Shown here one piece after another: positions 1 through 8,361 of a stretch of 22,871 nt of DNA (positions are counted from its first letter, which is position 1; every line of letters begins with the position of its first letter). This stretch comes from a bacterium (GTDB lineage: Bacteria > Blakebacterota > Blakebacteria > Blakebacterales > Blakebacteraceae). The DNA is taken from assembly GCA_025774615.1 (NCBI GenBank), contig JALGVQ010000073.1:1-22871 (forward strand), written 5' to 3'. Below the pieces are notes generated by a model. The model had not been told where the DNA came from, made no database searches, and saw nothing but the letters and a program-made list of their open reading frames with translations. The position numbers were made by a program, and so were the translations under genes.

Positions 1-1388
1 GGCAGTGAGGGATCGATGATCTGGTTGTCGAGCTTTTCCCGGAAGTGGGTCGAGGCACTGTCAGCATACACGGTCAGGTTCGCCATTACGTCCATTGTGC
101 CATCGTGTCCCATGAAGAGCTTGCCGCGCTCCCGACTGTTGGCGAGAGTAGCGCTATAGAAGAGTGTGAGGTTCCTCTCAGGGTATTCACACGAAACGTG
201 GAATACATCCGGTACGTCCCGCTTCTCGGTAACCGGGAAATCAGCCCGACTGTACGTATCGAAAAACCTGTCGTTGTCGTAGAAGTAGACCCCACCCGAT
301 GCAGTGACGGTCTCCGGTATCCCCACGTTGAGAATCTGGTTCACCGCGTCATACTCGTGGCTGAAGAGATCTCCCGAGAGACCGGTCCCATAATCGAACC
401 AGCAGCGCCAGCGGAAGAACCGCTCCGGACTAAATGGAACCCTGCTCGGTGCGGCCTCCTGGAAAAGATCCCAGTCGATGGTATCCGGCGTCCCATCCGG
501 ATCTATATCGTAGACCCAGGCACCGCCGGGGGAGTTGCGGTTAGTGGTGGTCTCTATCAGGGTGATCGGGCCGAGGATGCCTTTATCCACGATCTGTCTG
601 GCCTTCTCGTGGCTCTCCAGCTGGCGATTCTGGTGACCCAGCTGGAAGACGATACCTGAAGAATTCACTGCCCGGCGGAGGTCGATGGCCTCCTGTTCGA
701 CACGGGTCATGGCCTTTTCGAGATAGACATGGATCCCTTCGGCGGCCGCATCCATCGCCATCCGGGCGTGCCAGTGGTCAGGAGTGGCGATGAGAACCGC
801 ATCCACATCTCCCGACCGGAGCATATCACGGTAATCCCGATATCGCTTTGTGCCATACTGTGTGTTCTCTCCACCCGGACGATAGGTGTTCGTCGCGGCA
901 TCCATGCATGTCTCGGCCCGCTTGTCGAAGAGATCGCACACAGCGGTTATCTCGACATTCAGATCGGTCTGGGCCATGAAGTCTTCCAGCCCCTGGGGGT
1001 TCTCATTCTTCCATGTGTCGATGTAGCCGGCCGGCACAAATCCGGCGCACCAGGTGAGCCAGTGTCCCTCACCACCATATCCGATCACGCCGAGGCGAAT
1101 CTTTTCCCCTGCAGCATGTCTCGACGCCGGGATGATCGCGGGTGCACCGGGCAGTTCCCCCAGCTCGTCCATGATCTGCTGACGCCTCCGGCCATCCATC
1201 CCCTTCTTCTTGAACGCTCGCCAGAAGAGCCACCCCACTACCGGGATGCCGGCCAATCCTTTCAGCAGATCACGACGTTCGATACCGCCATTGGTGTCGG
1301 CAGTCACCGCTTCCGGTGGATCAGGCTGCTGAACTTCCGGCTCCGCTGCCATCGATTCTTCGTGGTTCGTCGTCTCATCCTGGTTCAT
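1..1388 (-). CDS. Gfo/Idh/MocA-family oxidoreductase with twin-arginine-type signal (3' end outside window)
   Basis: I translated the minus strand: an open frame of at least 462 codons starts at ATG 1388 and runs off the left edge without a stop. GGAGGG lies 6 bases before the ATG. A hydrophilic leader of about 35 residues is followed by ERRDLLKG (residues 37-44) and a hydrophobic stretch, which resembles a Tat signal or anchor. The NAD-binding Rossmann motif GYGGEG lies at 103-108, then VLIATPDHWHARMAMDAA and an EK motif (E224-K225). The usual proline after EK is alanine here (EKAMT). Further on is GDLFSHEYDAVN, the substrate/metal-side motif common in exported Gfo/Idh proteins of environmental bacteria. 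By family it is an NAD(P)-dependent sugar or polyol dehydrogenase or a related enzyme; the substrate cannot be read. It is last in a five-gene run, 39 bases after the DoxX gene. Confidence 0.9.
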   Translation of the reverse strand, partial: MNQDETTNHEESMAAEPEVQQPDPPEAVTADTNGGIERRDLLKGLAGIPVVGWLFWRAFKKKGMDGRRRQQIMDELGELPGAPAIIPASRHAAGEKIRLGVIGYGGEGHWLTWCAGFVPAGYIDTWKNENPQGLEDFMAQTDLNVEITAVCDLFDKRAETCMDAATNTYRPGGENTQYGTKRYRDYRDMLRSGDVDAVLIATPDHWHARMAMDAAAEGIHVYLEKAMTRVEQEAIDLRRAVNSSGIVFQLGHQNRQLESHEKARQIVDKGILGPITLIETTTNRNSPGGAWVYDIDPDGTPDTIDWDLFQEAAPSRVPFSPERFFRWRCWFDYGTGLSGDLFSHEYDAVNQILNVGIPETVTASGGVYFYDNDRFFDTYSRADFPVTEKRDVPDVFHVSCEYPERNLTLFYSATLANSRERGKLFMGHDGTMDVMANLTVYADSASTHFREKLDNQIIDPSL

Positions 1389-1427
1389 CTCGATCCCTCC
1401 ACGGATACGTTCTGCTGCGAAATGTTC

Positions 1428-1937
1428 TCAGCCTGTTTTCTTCAGCAACCTGAGCCTGTCCAACCCCACGATGCCTCCTGTCGGGAAGAGCGCAAGCACA
1501 AGCAGGGCGGTCGCTTCGATCAGGTTCTTGTTCACAATGATGTAACTGCCCTCGGGCGGCATGGTGAATTTGAAGGCAATGAATGGTGGATTTGCCAGGT
1601 AGTAGGACAGCACAAGGATCATGCCGGCCAGCGCCATCGGTTTGGACAGAAGCCCGAGGATCAGGCAGAGGCCTATCACGATCAATCCCCACTGGTTGAG
1701 GAAATCGACGATCGTGAGGATGGTATGATGGTCAGCCATCCAAGTGAATATCCCCTTGAAGATCCACTTCGATTCAGCCAGGTATGGACCAGCCGTCCAG
1801 TACGGGTTGAACGCCTTGACCAGTCCCTCGTAGAGCAGGTGCCAGCCGATGAAGATCCTGAGCAGTACGAGGGCGGTCGCCTGCATGTTTGTATAGCTCA
1901 GCGTGCCTGCCGGATCGATTCTCGTGTTACCTTCCAT
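1428..1937 (-). CDS. DoxX-family integral membrane protein
   Basis: The protein has 169 residues and about four membrane segments (roughly 20-42, 80-98, 100-117 and 131-155). A DoxX-like N-terminus (VLLRIFIGWHLLYEGLVKAF) is followed by a long loop rich in aromatic residues. I chose ATG 1937 because AGGAG lies 4 bases upstream; the frame stays open to a TTG at 2000, but that has no ribosome site. DoxX and the related DoxD/TQO subunit are small quinone- or redox-linked membrane proteins, and many DoxX proteins have no proven role. Here it lies between an ApbE flavin transferase and a Tat-type oxidoreductase, so a role in an envelope redox chain is plausible but only inferred. An 80-base gap to apbE holds no clear signal. 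Confidence 0.82.
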   Translation of the reverse strand: MEGNTRIDPAGTLSYTNMQATALVLLRIFIGWHLLYEGLVKAFNPYWTAGPYLAESKWIFKGIFTWMADHHTILTIVDFLNQWGLIVIGLCLILGLLSKPMALAGMILVLSYYLANPPFIAFKFTMPPEGSYIIVNKNLIEATALLVLALFPTGGIVGLDRLRLLKKTG

Positions 1938-2017
1938 TACGCTCCTGCTTTCGATGATTGCTTGTCTGCCATCGTATCCCGAACTGGTTCCATCGGTCAA
2001 TGATACCGCTTCTATCC

Positions 2018-3055
2018 TCAGGGTTCATCGACCCGCTTACCCGGCCATCCGGTCGATTCCGACATCGCGCCGTCCCTGTCGATGATGAGGGAGTCACAAC
2101 GGGGAAGCGAATCCATCAACGTGAGCCCCTTCTCCCCTTCCATGATGAAAAGTGCCGTTGCAAGGGCATCGGCCGCGAGTGCGGTAGGCGCGATCACGGA
2201 AACACTCGATTTCATGCTGGGAGATCGACCTGATCCGGCATCGATGATGTGGTGATATTTCATCTCCGGGTCGAAGTAAATTTCATAGCTGCCCGAAGTC
2301 GCGACGGCTCCCTCGGTCAGGGTGAGGATATCGGGATACTCACCCGCCCTGGCAGGATCCTGAACAGCGATCGTCCACGGTTTTCCATCCTCCCTCTTCC
2401 CCCCCGTCCTGATATCCCCGCCGGCATTGATGAGAAAATTCCTGATCCGGTGGCGCTTCAGAACCTCTGCGGCCATATCCACGATAAAACCCTTGGCGAT
2501 CCCGTCGAGGGTAAGTCCCATCCCCTCCCTGTGGAATCGGAGGGTGTGTGTCTCAAGCGAAAGCGCGTCCACGCCGGTTCGATCGAGGACCCGTTTCAGC
2601 TCTTCATCGGACGGCTCGACAATACCGGCATCGCCGGATCCCGCCTCGAACAGATCGAGAAGCGGTTTGATGGTAATATCAAAGGTGCCCTCGCTGAGCC
2701 GGTTATAGTGGAGAGCCCGCTCCACCACATGACCCAGTTCTGGTGGAAATCCCTCAATGAGCCCTTCCTGATTGAGATATGACAGCGGCGAAGAAGTATC
2801 GTGTCTGCTCAGGATGGAGACGAGACGTTCGATCTCTTCGAACGCTCGTCCTGCGGCCTCCTCTGCGCGTCCCGGGGAAGGACTGAGGGCCGTGATCGTC
2901 ACCAGGGTACCCATGGAGGGCCGGGCCGCTGTGACCCGGTATTTCCGCCAGCCGACCTTCACTGATTCAGGCGCGACCAGAGATTCCTCGACAGGTGTGA
3001 GACCCAGTTCCCGGAGTGCCGCAACAGTATCGATTATCCGGCCACGATCTTCCAT
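2018..3055 (-). CDS. apbE: FAD:protein FMN transferase (ApbE family)
   Basis: The 345-residue protein matches the ApbE fold throughout: PSMGTLVTI near 46-54, FDITIKP at 125-131, DGIAKGF at 184-190, NAGGDI at 210-215, ATSGSYE at 252-258 and HHIIDAGSGRSP at 268-279. These are the flavin and Mg binding segments. Family members move FMN from FAD onto a Thr or Ser of target flavoproteins such as NqrB/C and RnfG/D. The start is ATG 3055, with GGGGAG five bases upstream. Unlike many ApbE proteins there is no lipobox or signal peptide. Instead there is a hydrophilic N-terminal extension of about 40 residues, so the protein looks cytoplasmic or exported in an unusual way. No obvious flavinylation target lies in the window. 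Confidence 0.93.
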   Translation of the reverse strand: MEDRGRIIDTVAALRELGLTPVEESLVAPESVKVGWRKYRVTAARPSMGTLVTITALSPSPGRAEEAAGRAFEEIERLVSILSRHDTSSPLSYLNQEGLIEGFPPELGHVVERALHYNRLSEGTFDITIKPLLDLFEAGSGDAGIVEPSDEELKRVLDRTGVDALSLETHTLRFHREGMGLTLDGIAKGFIVDMAAEVLKRHRIRNFLINAGGDIRTGGKREDGKPWTIAVQDPARAGEYPDILTLTEGAVATSGSYEIYFDPEMKYHHIIDAGSGRSPSMKSSVSVIAPTALAADALATALFIMEGEKGLTLMDSLPRCDSLIIDRDGAMSESTGWPGKRVDEP

Positions 3056-3077
3056 GCAGACTCCCCGGCGATCACTT

Positions 3078-3629
3078 CTATTTTTTCGGCTTCTTTGGTT
3101 TCTTCTTCCCTACCTTCTTCGGCTTCTTTTCCTTCGGATCCGGTTGCTGCTGCAGTTCCGGCTGTTCCGTGGGAGGAGTCGTTCTGTAACTCGTGGTCGA
3201 GATCAGGACATCGTTCTCACCATCACCATCCATGTCCACGTCTGCATAGACGATCACGTAGAGGTTGTTATATCCGACACCATCCCGCTCCTCATTCAGA
3301 GCGTAGATCACATACCGGTGAAGGTGCCCGTCCGGCAGTGTCACTCCGAGCTCGGGGATATCCCGATGGACACCACTCAGGACGTCGATCCGGCTATTTT
3401 CGGGAAAGAAGGTGCCGTACTCGGCCAGATATAATTCCTCCCCCTGCTCGATGAAGTGGATGTACTCCTCGATTACCGTGTAGAGGGCTTTCGATTTAGC
3501 GGCAGTGAAGTTGGGGATCGAGATTCCTACCAGAACGCCGAGCACCGTGATCGTGATAATGAGTTCAACGAGGGTGAATCCCCCCGCACGATGACGGTTC
3601 GTGATGCGGGTCTTGAAGAAGGGGCTCAT
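3078..3629 (-). CDS. Type IV pilin / pseudopilin-like protein with lysine-rich tail
   Basis: A 183-residue prepilin. A short basic leader ends RAGG, then F18-T-L-V-E22 opens a hydrophobic helix to about residue 41. Prepilin peptidase would cut after G17, and E22 is the conserved Glu5 of mature pilins. The C-terminal domain contains an acidic DxDxDG-type loop (D130, D132, D134, G135, D136, E138, D140) that looks Ca-binding, as in GspG-type pseudopilins and EF-hand-like loops. The last 18 residues are nearly all Lys and Pro (12 Lys), which is unusual for a pilin. AAGGAGG lies 6 bases before ATG 3629, and the ATG overlaps the upstream stop (ATGA). It could be a minor pilin of a type IV pilus or a type II secretion pseudopilin. 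A divergent PilB/GspE-type ATPase lies about 4.7 kb away. Confidence 0.87.
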   Translation of the reverse strand: MSPFFKTRITNRHRAGGFTLVELIITITVLGVLVGISIPNFTAAKSKALYTVIEEYIHFIEQGEELYLAEYGTFFPENSRIDVLSGVHRDIPELGVTLPDGHLHRYVIYALNEERDGVGYNNLYVIVYADVDMDGDGENDVLISTTSYRTTPPTEQPELQQQPDPKEKKPKKVGKKKPKKPKK

Positions 3630-4207
3630 TTCGGCCCTCCTTCGGTGAATACCATGTTGAACCCGGGAGTCTCAGGAGGCACGGCAAGGGAGAGTTCGTA
3701 CATCCGCGGCGACGGCCGTGAGTAATTGAACATCTCCAGGTCGGATTCCTCAATGAATCCTGTGGGGAGATACTCCTCCAGGAGTACGGCCAGCCTGTCG
3801 GGACTCTCACCTTCGATCCTCAGATATTCGCGCAATGCCGAATCGATGATCACCATGGCGGCCACCGGCGTTTCAGCAGCTTCAAGGGATTCAGTTTCCG
3901 TGATCGATGCCCCCAGGTAGAGGAAGACATTGACGATCACGATCACCACGACCAGTGCGATCGGCACCATCCGCTGCAGCCGGGCCTGTCGCTTCTTTGC
4001 CTCCTCACGATCCTGGCGCTTGAGTTCGACAGATTCGCTCTTTTCGACCGACTTCTCCACGACCTCTCCCGCTGCCTGCAAGGCAAGACATTTATTGCAG
4101 GTGGCCGCACCCTCCCCGCCGGGGGGGAGGCACGTTTCACAGAGCGGCGCGCTGCAACTCGAACAGCTGCCTTCTGCTTCACGATCGGGATGCTGTGCAC
4201 ATTTCAC
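3626..4207 (-). CDS. Zinc-ribbon/B-box-like single-span membrane protein with pilin-like outer domain
   Basis: The protein has 193 residues and starts at GTG 4207, with GGGAG 7 bases upstream. The N-terminus carries C3, H6, C15, C18, C23, C26, C37 and C40, spaced like a B-box or double zinc-binding module. A charged, probably coiled-coil segment (about 47-79) leads to one membrane span (80-100). The outer domain includes ALREYLRIEGESPDRLAVLL followed by an EYLP stretch. This resembles the part after the helix in pseudopilins (AL..Y....G..P..L..L...YLP), but no prepilin cleavage site is present. It overlaps the next pilin gene by 4 bases (ATGA), so the two are probably made together. I do not recognise a named family. 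A cytoplasmic zinc module joined to a pilin-like outer domain suggests an assembly or coupling factor, which is inference. Confidence 0.75.
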   Translation of the reverse strand: MKCAQHPDREAEGSCSSCSAPLCETCLPPGGEGAATCNKCLALQAAGEVVEKSVEKSESVELKRQDREEAKKRQARLQRMVPIALVVVIVIVNVFLYLGASITETESLEAAETPVAAMVIIDSALREYLRIEGESPDRLAVLLEEYLPTGFIEESDLEMFNYSRPSPRMYELSLAVPPETPGFNMVFTEGGPK

Positions 4208-4335
4208 GACGGTTCTCCCATTCCCTGTTCCGATGATCCGGTTCTCGAGCGGCTATAGTACCGGACGATCGGAGCCTTGATGCACCAGAACTATCTGCTT
4301 GCAGTCCTGCCCAATAGTATCCGAATCTAACCGGG

Positions 4336-7300
4336 ATGCCCATAAGACAAACCGGTGATCCGGGTGAAGCGCCCGGGACCGCAATCCCTGTCGGGGATAG
4401 AACCATGACCGATCCGATTGACCGCAGCTGCAGGGATGATGCAAAACCTGTTGCACTCTCCGCTACCGTCCTCTCACCGGGAATAGATACGGCCGATCGG
4501 GAAGCATCGATCGAGGACCACGTCGCTCAGGAAAAACGGGAACGCCTCTCTGACCGACTGCTGAACGAAAGCCCGACTGCTGAGCTCGTTCACCTGCTGT
4601 TGATCGGCATCGTCGCGGCCATCATCTGGGGAAGAGTCCCGAACAGCGCCGTATATCTCTGGGCATCGGCTGTAGTGCTCGTTACCGGTCTCCGTTTCAC
4701 ACTACGGCGGCATCTCTGCGCGAGAGGAGGGACGGCGGAGAGCATCTATCTGGCCATACGAGGATCGATTCTCCTTTCGGGTCTGGCCTGGGGCCTCGGT
4801 GTCCTGCTGCTGTCCGGAAGGCTTGGCCACGAAGAACTGGCACTGATCCTGGTTATATTTGCGGGCCTGGTCGCGGGTGCCACCAGCACCCTCATGGCGG
4901 ACAGGGTGAGTTTCCATATTTTTTCCGCGGCCATGCTGCTTCCCCTGATCGGAGCGTTACTGATCAGCGGTACAGCGCGCTTTAATATCTTCGCAGCGAT
5001 CCTGACCGCCCTCAACGGGATTATAGTTTCGGTCATCCATCGGAGATCTCACCAGCAACTCGCACTGCACCTCGAATCAAATGTCCGTCTGGAACTGAGC
5101 GATATACTGCTGGAAACCGAGCGGGATCGCCTGCAGGCTTTCTTCGAGCGGGCGCCGATCGCGATCGCGATGGTTGATCAGAAAAGCATCATCCTCGATA
5201 TCAATCCCGGATTCACCGGCATCTTCGGATATCAGCGTGAGGAGGCGATCGGTGCCGATCTGAACCTGCTGGTCGTCCCCGAGGAAGAGGTTGATCAGGC
5301 CCGGGCGTTCGACCAACAGATCGCTGGTGATGAGGCTACCATCATCGAGACGCTCCGGATGTCGAAAGAGGGAAAACTGATCCCGGTACAGGCTTCAGCC
5401 ATTCATTCAGCGGCAGGACCTGAGGCACTGACCTTTGTCATCTATGATGACATCAGCAGAATCAAGGAAGCCCAGGCGACGGTCGAATTCACCGAACGCG
5501 AACTCCGCCTCAGGAATGATATCTCGAACGCCTTTCTGACGTTGGATGATGAAGAGGTCTTTGCGGATATCCTGCAGATGATCCTGAAGACCTTCGAGAG
5601 CGAGTACGGAATATTCGGGTATATCGACGAGGAAGGATCGTGGGTCTGTCCGTCGATGACGCGTGACATCTGGGATAGCTGCCAGATGCCTGACAAGAAC
5701 ATCGTCTTCCCTGAGGAATCGTGGCCGGGATTCTGGGGTAAGTCGATGCGTGAGCGGGTGAGCGCCTTCCTGAACGAACCATTCACCGTCCCCGACGGTC
5801 ATCTACCTGTCTACCGTGCCCTCAACGTGCCGATCGTGCACCAGGACATCCTGATCGGTAATATCCTGATCGGCAATAAAGAGACCGACTATACCGATGC
5901 CGACCTGCATCTCCTGGAGGTTCTGGCAGCGAACATCGCTCCAATCATGAGCGCCAGGCTCCAGAGGGACCGGGAGGAAAAGGAACGGAGAGAAGCCGAG
6001 GAAGCACTGAGTGACGCCGAGGAGCAGTATCGGCGACTGGTCGAGTCCGCCTCTGATATGGTTTGGGAAGTGGACCTGGAAGGTAAGTGGTCATTCCTGA
6101 ATCACGCCGCCGAGGACCTGCTCGGAACCAGTCGTGACATCCTTCTGGGTCAGCCCTTTATCGAGAACATAGTCCCCGAATCGGTTGAACAGGGCGCACA
6201 GGAATTCCAGAGGGTCCTGTCAGGTGAGGAACTGATCGATTTCGAGATCGTCTTCTCCAGTTCTGATGGAGAGTCGAAGAACCTCAGTTTCGCGGCACGC
6301 CCGATCCTTGACAGCCAGGGCACCGTCACGGGCGCGCGCGGGATGGCCCGGGATGTAACAGCACGTGTCGCAGCCAGGGCAGCGCTGGATGAAGCCCGCA
6401 TATCCGCCGAGCAGATGGCCCAGGCGCGCACCAGTTTCCTGGCAAACATGAGTCATGAGATACGTACTCCGATGAACGGGATCCTGGGCATGACTGAACT
6501 TCTGCTCGATTCCGAACTGACTCCCGAACAGCGGAAATCTGCTCAGCTTGTACGCACTTCGGCGGATGCCCTGCTGCGGATCATCAACGACATCCTTGAT
6601 TTTTCGAAGATCGAGAGCGGCCACTTCGCTATCGAGGATATCCCCTTCGATCTGGCCGCGGTCGTCGACTCCACCCTCCGAACCTTTGTCGTCCCCGCAT
6701 TCGAGAAGGGGATCGAGCTCGTTTCCGATATCCATACCGATGTCCCCGGAATGGTGATGGGTGATCCCGGGAGACTCCGCCAGATCCTGAACAATCTTAT
6801 CGGCAACGCGGTGAAATTCACCCCCAAGGGTGAGATCGCTGTCAGGGTCGAGCTGGTCACCGATCCGGATAAGGGTGAGTGTCTGTACTTCGGAGTTCGG
6901 GATACCGGGATCGGCATCCCCGAGGAGAAGCTCGATCACATCTTCGAGGAGTTCTCACAGGCGGATGTATCCACCACGAGAGAGTACGGGGGGACCGGAC
7001 TCGGCCTGGCGATCTCGAACAGGATCGTCGGTCTCATGGGAGGGACGATCGAAGTCACCAGCATTGTCGGTGAGGGAAGCGAGTTCAGTTTCAGGACACC
7101 GCTCAGGGTCGGTGAAAGTGAGATTCATCCCGTCGGTGAAAGAGATCGGATTGCTCTGAGCGGTGTGCGGTCGATCGTGGTGGATGACAACACGACCAAC
7201 CGGCGGATCGTGCGTGAGATGCTCGGCGCCGTCAACATCTCGGTGGCCGAGGCCGAAGATGCAGACTCCGGCCTGGCCATGCTCCACCAGGCGGCGTCCT

Positions 7301-8349
7301 CCGGGAATCCATACGACCTCGCGGTCATCGACGGTTACATGCCGGGACGTGACGGATTCGAACTGGCGGAGATCATCCGGAATGATCCGGTCCTGAAAAA
7401 CACCAGGATGATGCTGCTGACCTCGGGCGCCCGCAAGGGTGACGGCCAGCGCTGCCGGGAGATAGGGGTCGATGCCTACCTCACCAAGCCGGTCTCCCGG
7501 ACCGACCTGCTCGAAGCGACCGTCGTCGTGCTTACAGAGAAAAAGGATGAGCAAAATACGGGGCGTCTGGTCACCCGACACTCTATCGAGGAAACCCGGC
7601 AGCATCGCCGTATCCTGCTGGCCGAAGACAATCCGGTGAACCAGAAGGTCGCCTCCACGATGCTCCGGAAACGGGGGCACACGGTCGATGTCGTGGAAAA
7701 CGGTCAGGAAGCGGTAGACGCTGTCCGGGAAAACAGGTATGACATCGTATTGATGGACATCCAGATGCCGACCATGGATGGTATCACCGCGGTCAGAGAG
7801 ATCCGATCCGATCAGCAGCATGCGGATCTGCCGATCATCGCCCTGACCGCCCACGCACTGAAGGGAGATGAAGAACGGTTCCTGGAAGCAGGGATGAATG
7901 GATATCTTTCAAAACCGTTCCGACCGCATCAGCTGTACGCCGTGGTTGAAGAGTGGACATCCGATCCGGCAGGAGATGCCATGATGAAACAGACCGGAGA
8001 TTCAGAATCACTTCCTGTCGACCTGGAGTCTTTCCGGGAGACGATGCGGGAGGCCGGGGCTGAAGACGCTGTTGAGAGCATGCTGGAACTCTTCCTCGAT
8101 GACGCCCCCGGCAGAATGGAGGCGCTGCAGGAAGCAGGCGCTGATAGTGATGCCGAAACCATCGCAAAGGCGGCCCACGCCTACAAATCTGCTGCCGCCA
8201 CTATCGGGGCAAGCGAACTTGCCTCCACTCTGAACACCATCGAGTCTCTTTCGAAAGATGATGATATAGAGGGAGCGATCAGCCACATTGAAACAGCACA
8301 GGCGCAGCACACCGAAGTGATGGAGTACCTCAAAGCTTATATGCAATAA
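4336..8349 (+). CDS. Six-TM hybrid sensor histidine kinase (PAS-GAF-PAS-HisKA-HATPase-REC-REC-Hpt)
   Basis: A 1337-residue membrane kinase carrying a whole phosphorelay. About six membrane spans fill residues 82-236. PAS domains lie near 264-380 and 567-690, with a GAF domain between (about 395-555). HisKA follows, with phospho-acceptor H707 (MSHEIRTPMNG). The ATPase has N824 (N box), the D856 G1 motif (DTGIGIP) and GGTGLGLA. Two receivers follow with acceptors D999 and D1141, then an Hpt domain with H1281 (HAYKSAA). By family, phosphate passes His, Asp, His, then to an external receiver. The start is uncertain: ATG 4336 and ATG 4405 both lack a strong ribosome site, and both precede the first span. 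The ATPase gene follows after 12 bases, so the natural partners are the receivers at 9918-10514 and 10532-10903. The signal is unknown. Confidence 0.93.
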   Translation: MPIRQTGDPGEAPGTAIPVGDRTMTDPIDRSCRDDAKPVALSATVLSPGIDTADREASIEDHVAQEKRERLSDRLLNESPTAELVHLLLIGIVAAIIWGRVPNSAVYLWASAVVLVTGLRFTLRRHLCARGGTAESIYLAIRGSILLSGLAWGLGVLLLSGRLGHEELALILVIFAGLVAGATSTLMADRVSFHIFSAAMLLPLIGALLISGTARFNIFAAILTALNGIIVSVIHRRSHQQLALHLESNVRLELSDILLETERDRLQAFFERAPIAIAMVDQKSIILDINPGFTGIFGYQREEAIGADLNLLVVPEEEVDQARAFDQQIAGDEATIIETLRMSKEGKLIPVQASAIHSAAGPEALTFVIYDDISRIKEAQATVEFTERELRLRNDISNAFLTLDDEEVFADILQMILKTFESEYGIFGYIDEEGSWVCPSMTRDIWDSCQMPDKNIVFPEESWPGFWGKSMRERVSAFLNEPFTVPDGHLPVYRALNVPIVHQDILIGNILIGNKETDYTDADLHLLEVLAANIAPIMSARLQRDREEKERREAEEALSDAEEQYRRLVESASDMVWEVDLEGKWSFLNHAAEDLLGTSRDILLGQPFIENIVPESVEQGAQEFQRVLSGEELIDFEIVFSSSDGESKNLSFAARPILDSQGTVTGARGMARDVTARVAARAALDEARISAEQMAQARTSFLANMSHEIRTPMNGILGMTELLLDSELTPEQRKSAQLVRTSADALLRIINDILDFSKIESGHFAIEDIPFDLAAVVDSTLRTFVVPAFEKGIELVSDIHTDVPGMVMGDPGRLRQILNNLIGNAVKFTPKGEIAVRVELVTDPDKGECLYFGVRDTGIGIPEEKLDHIFEEFSQADVSTTREYGGTGLGLAISNRIVGLMGGTIEVTSIVGEGSEFSFRTPLRVGESEIHPVGERDRIALSGVRSIVVDDNTTNRRIVREMLGAVNISVAEAEDADSGLAMLHQAASSGNPYDLAVIDGYMPGRDGFELAEIIRNDPVLKNTRMMLLTSGARKGDGQRCREIGVDAYLTKPVSRTDLLEATVVVLTEKKDEQNTGRLVTRHSIEETRQHRRILLAEDNPVNQKVASTMLRKRGHTVDVVENGQEAVDAVRENRYDIVLMDIQMPTMDGITAVREIRSDQQHADLPIIALTAHALKGDEERFLEAGMNGYLSKPFRPHQLYAVVEEWTSDPAGDAMMKQTGDSESLPVDLESFRETMREAGAEDAVESMLELFLDDAPGRMEALQEAGADSDAETIAKAAHAYKSAAATIGASELASTLNTIESLSKDDDIEGAISHIETAQAQHTEVMEYLKAYMQ

Positions 8350-8353
8350 GGAG
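8348..8353 (+). promoter_or_regulatory. Ribosome binding site choosing GTG 8362 for the ATPase
   Basis: AAGGAG overlaps the kinase stop codon. It lies 8 bases before GTG 8362 but only 2 bases before the first in-frame GTG at 8356, so 8362 is the better start. Confidence 0.6.
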
Positions 8354-8361
8354 CGGTGCCG

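Noticed and set aside
45-2003. Long plus-strand open frames at 45-659 and 729-2003
   Set aside because: They lie opposite the Gfo/Idh and DoxX genes, whose minus-strand translations carry clear family motifs; the plus-strand products look like nothing known.
4208-4335. Sigma-70 promoters in the divergent gap
   Set aside because: Two TACTAT boxes occur on the minus strand, but neither has a convincing -35 box at the right distance; promoters must exist here but I cannot place them.
6955-7854. Minus-strand 299-codon frame inside the hybrid kinase
   Set aside because: Opposite the receiver domains of the kinase, with no motif of its own; an antisense shadow.
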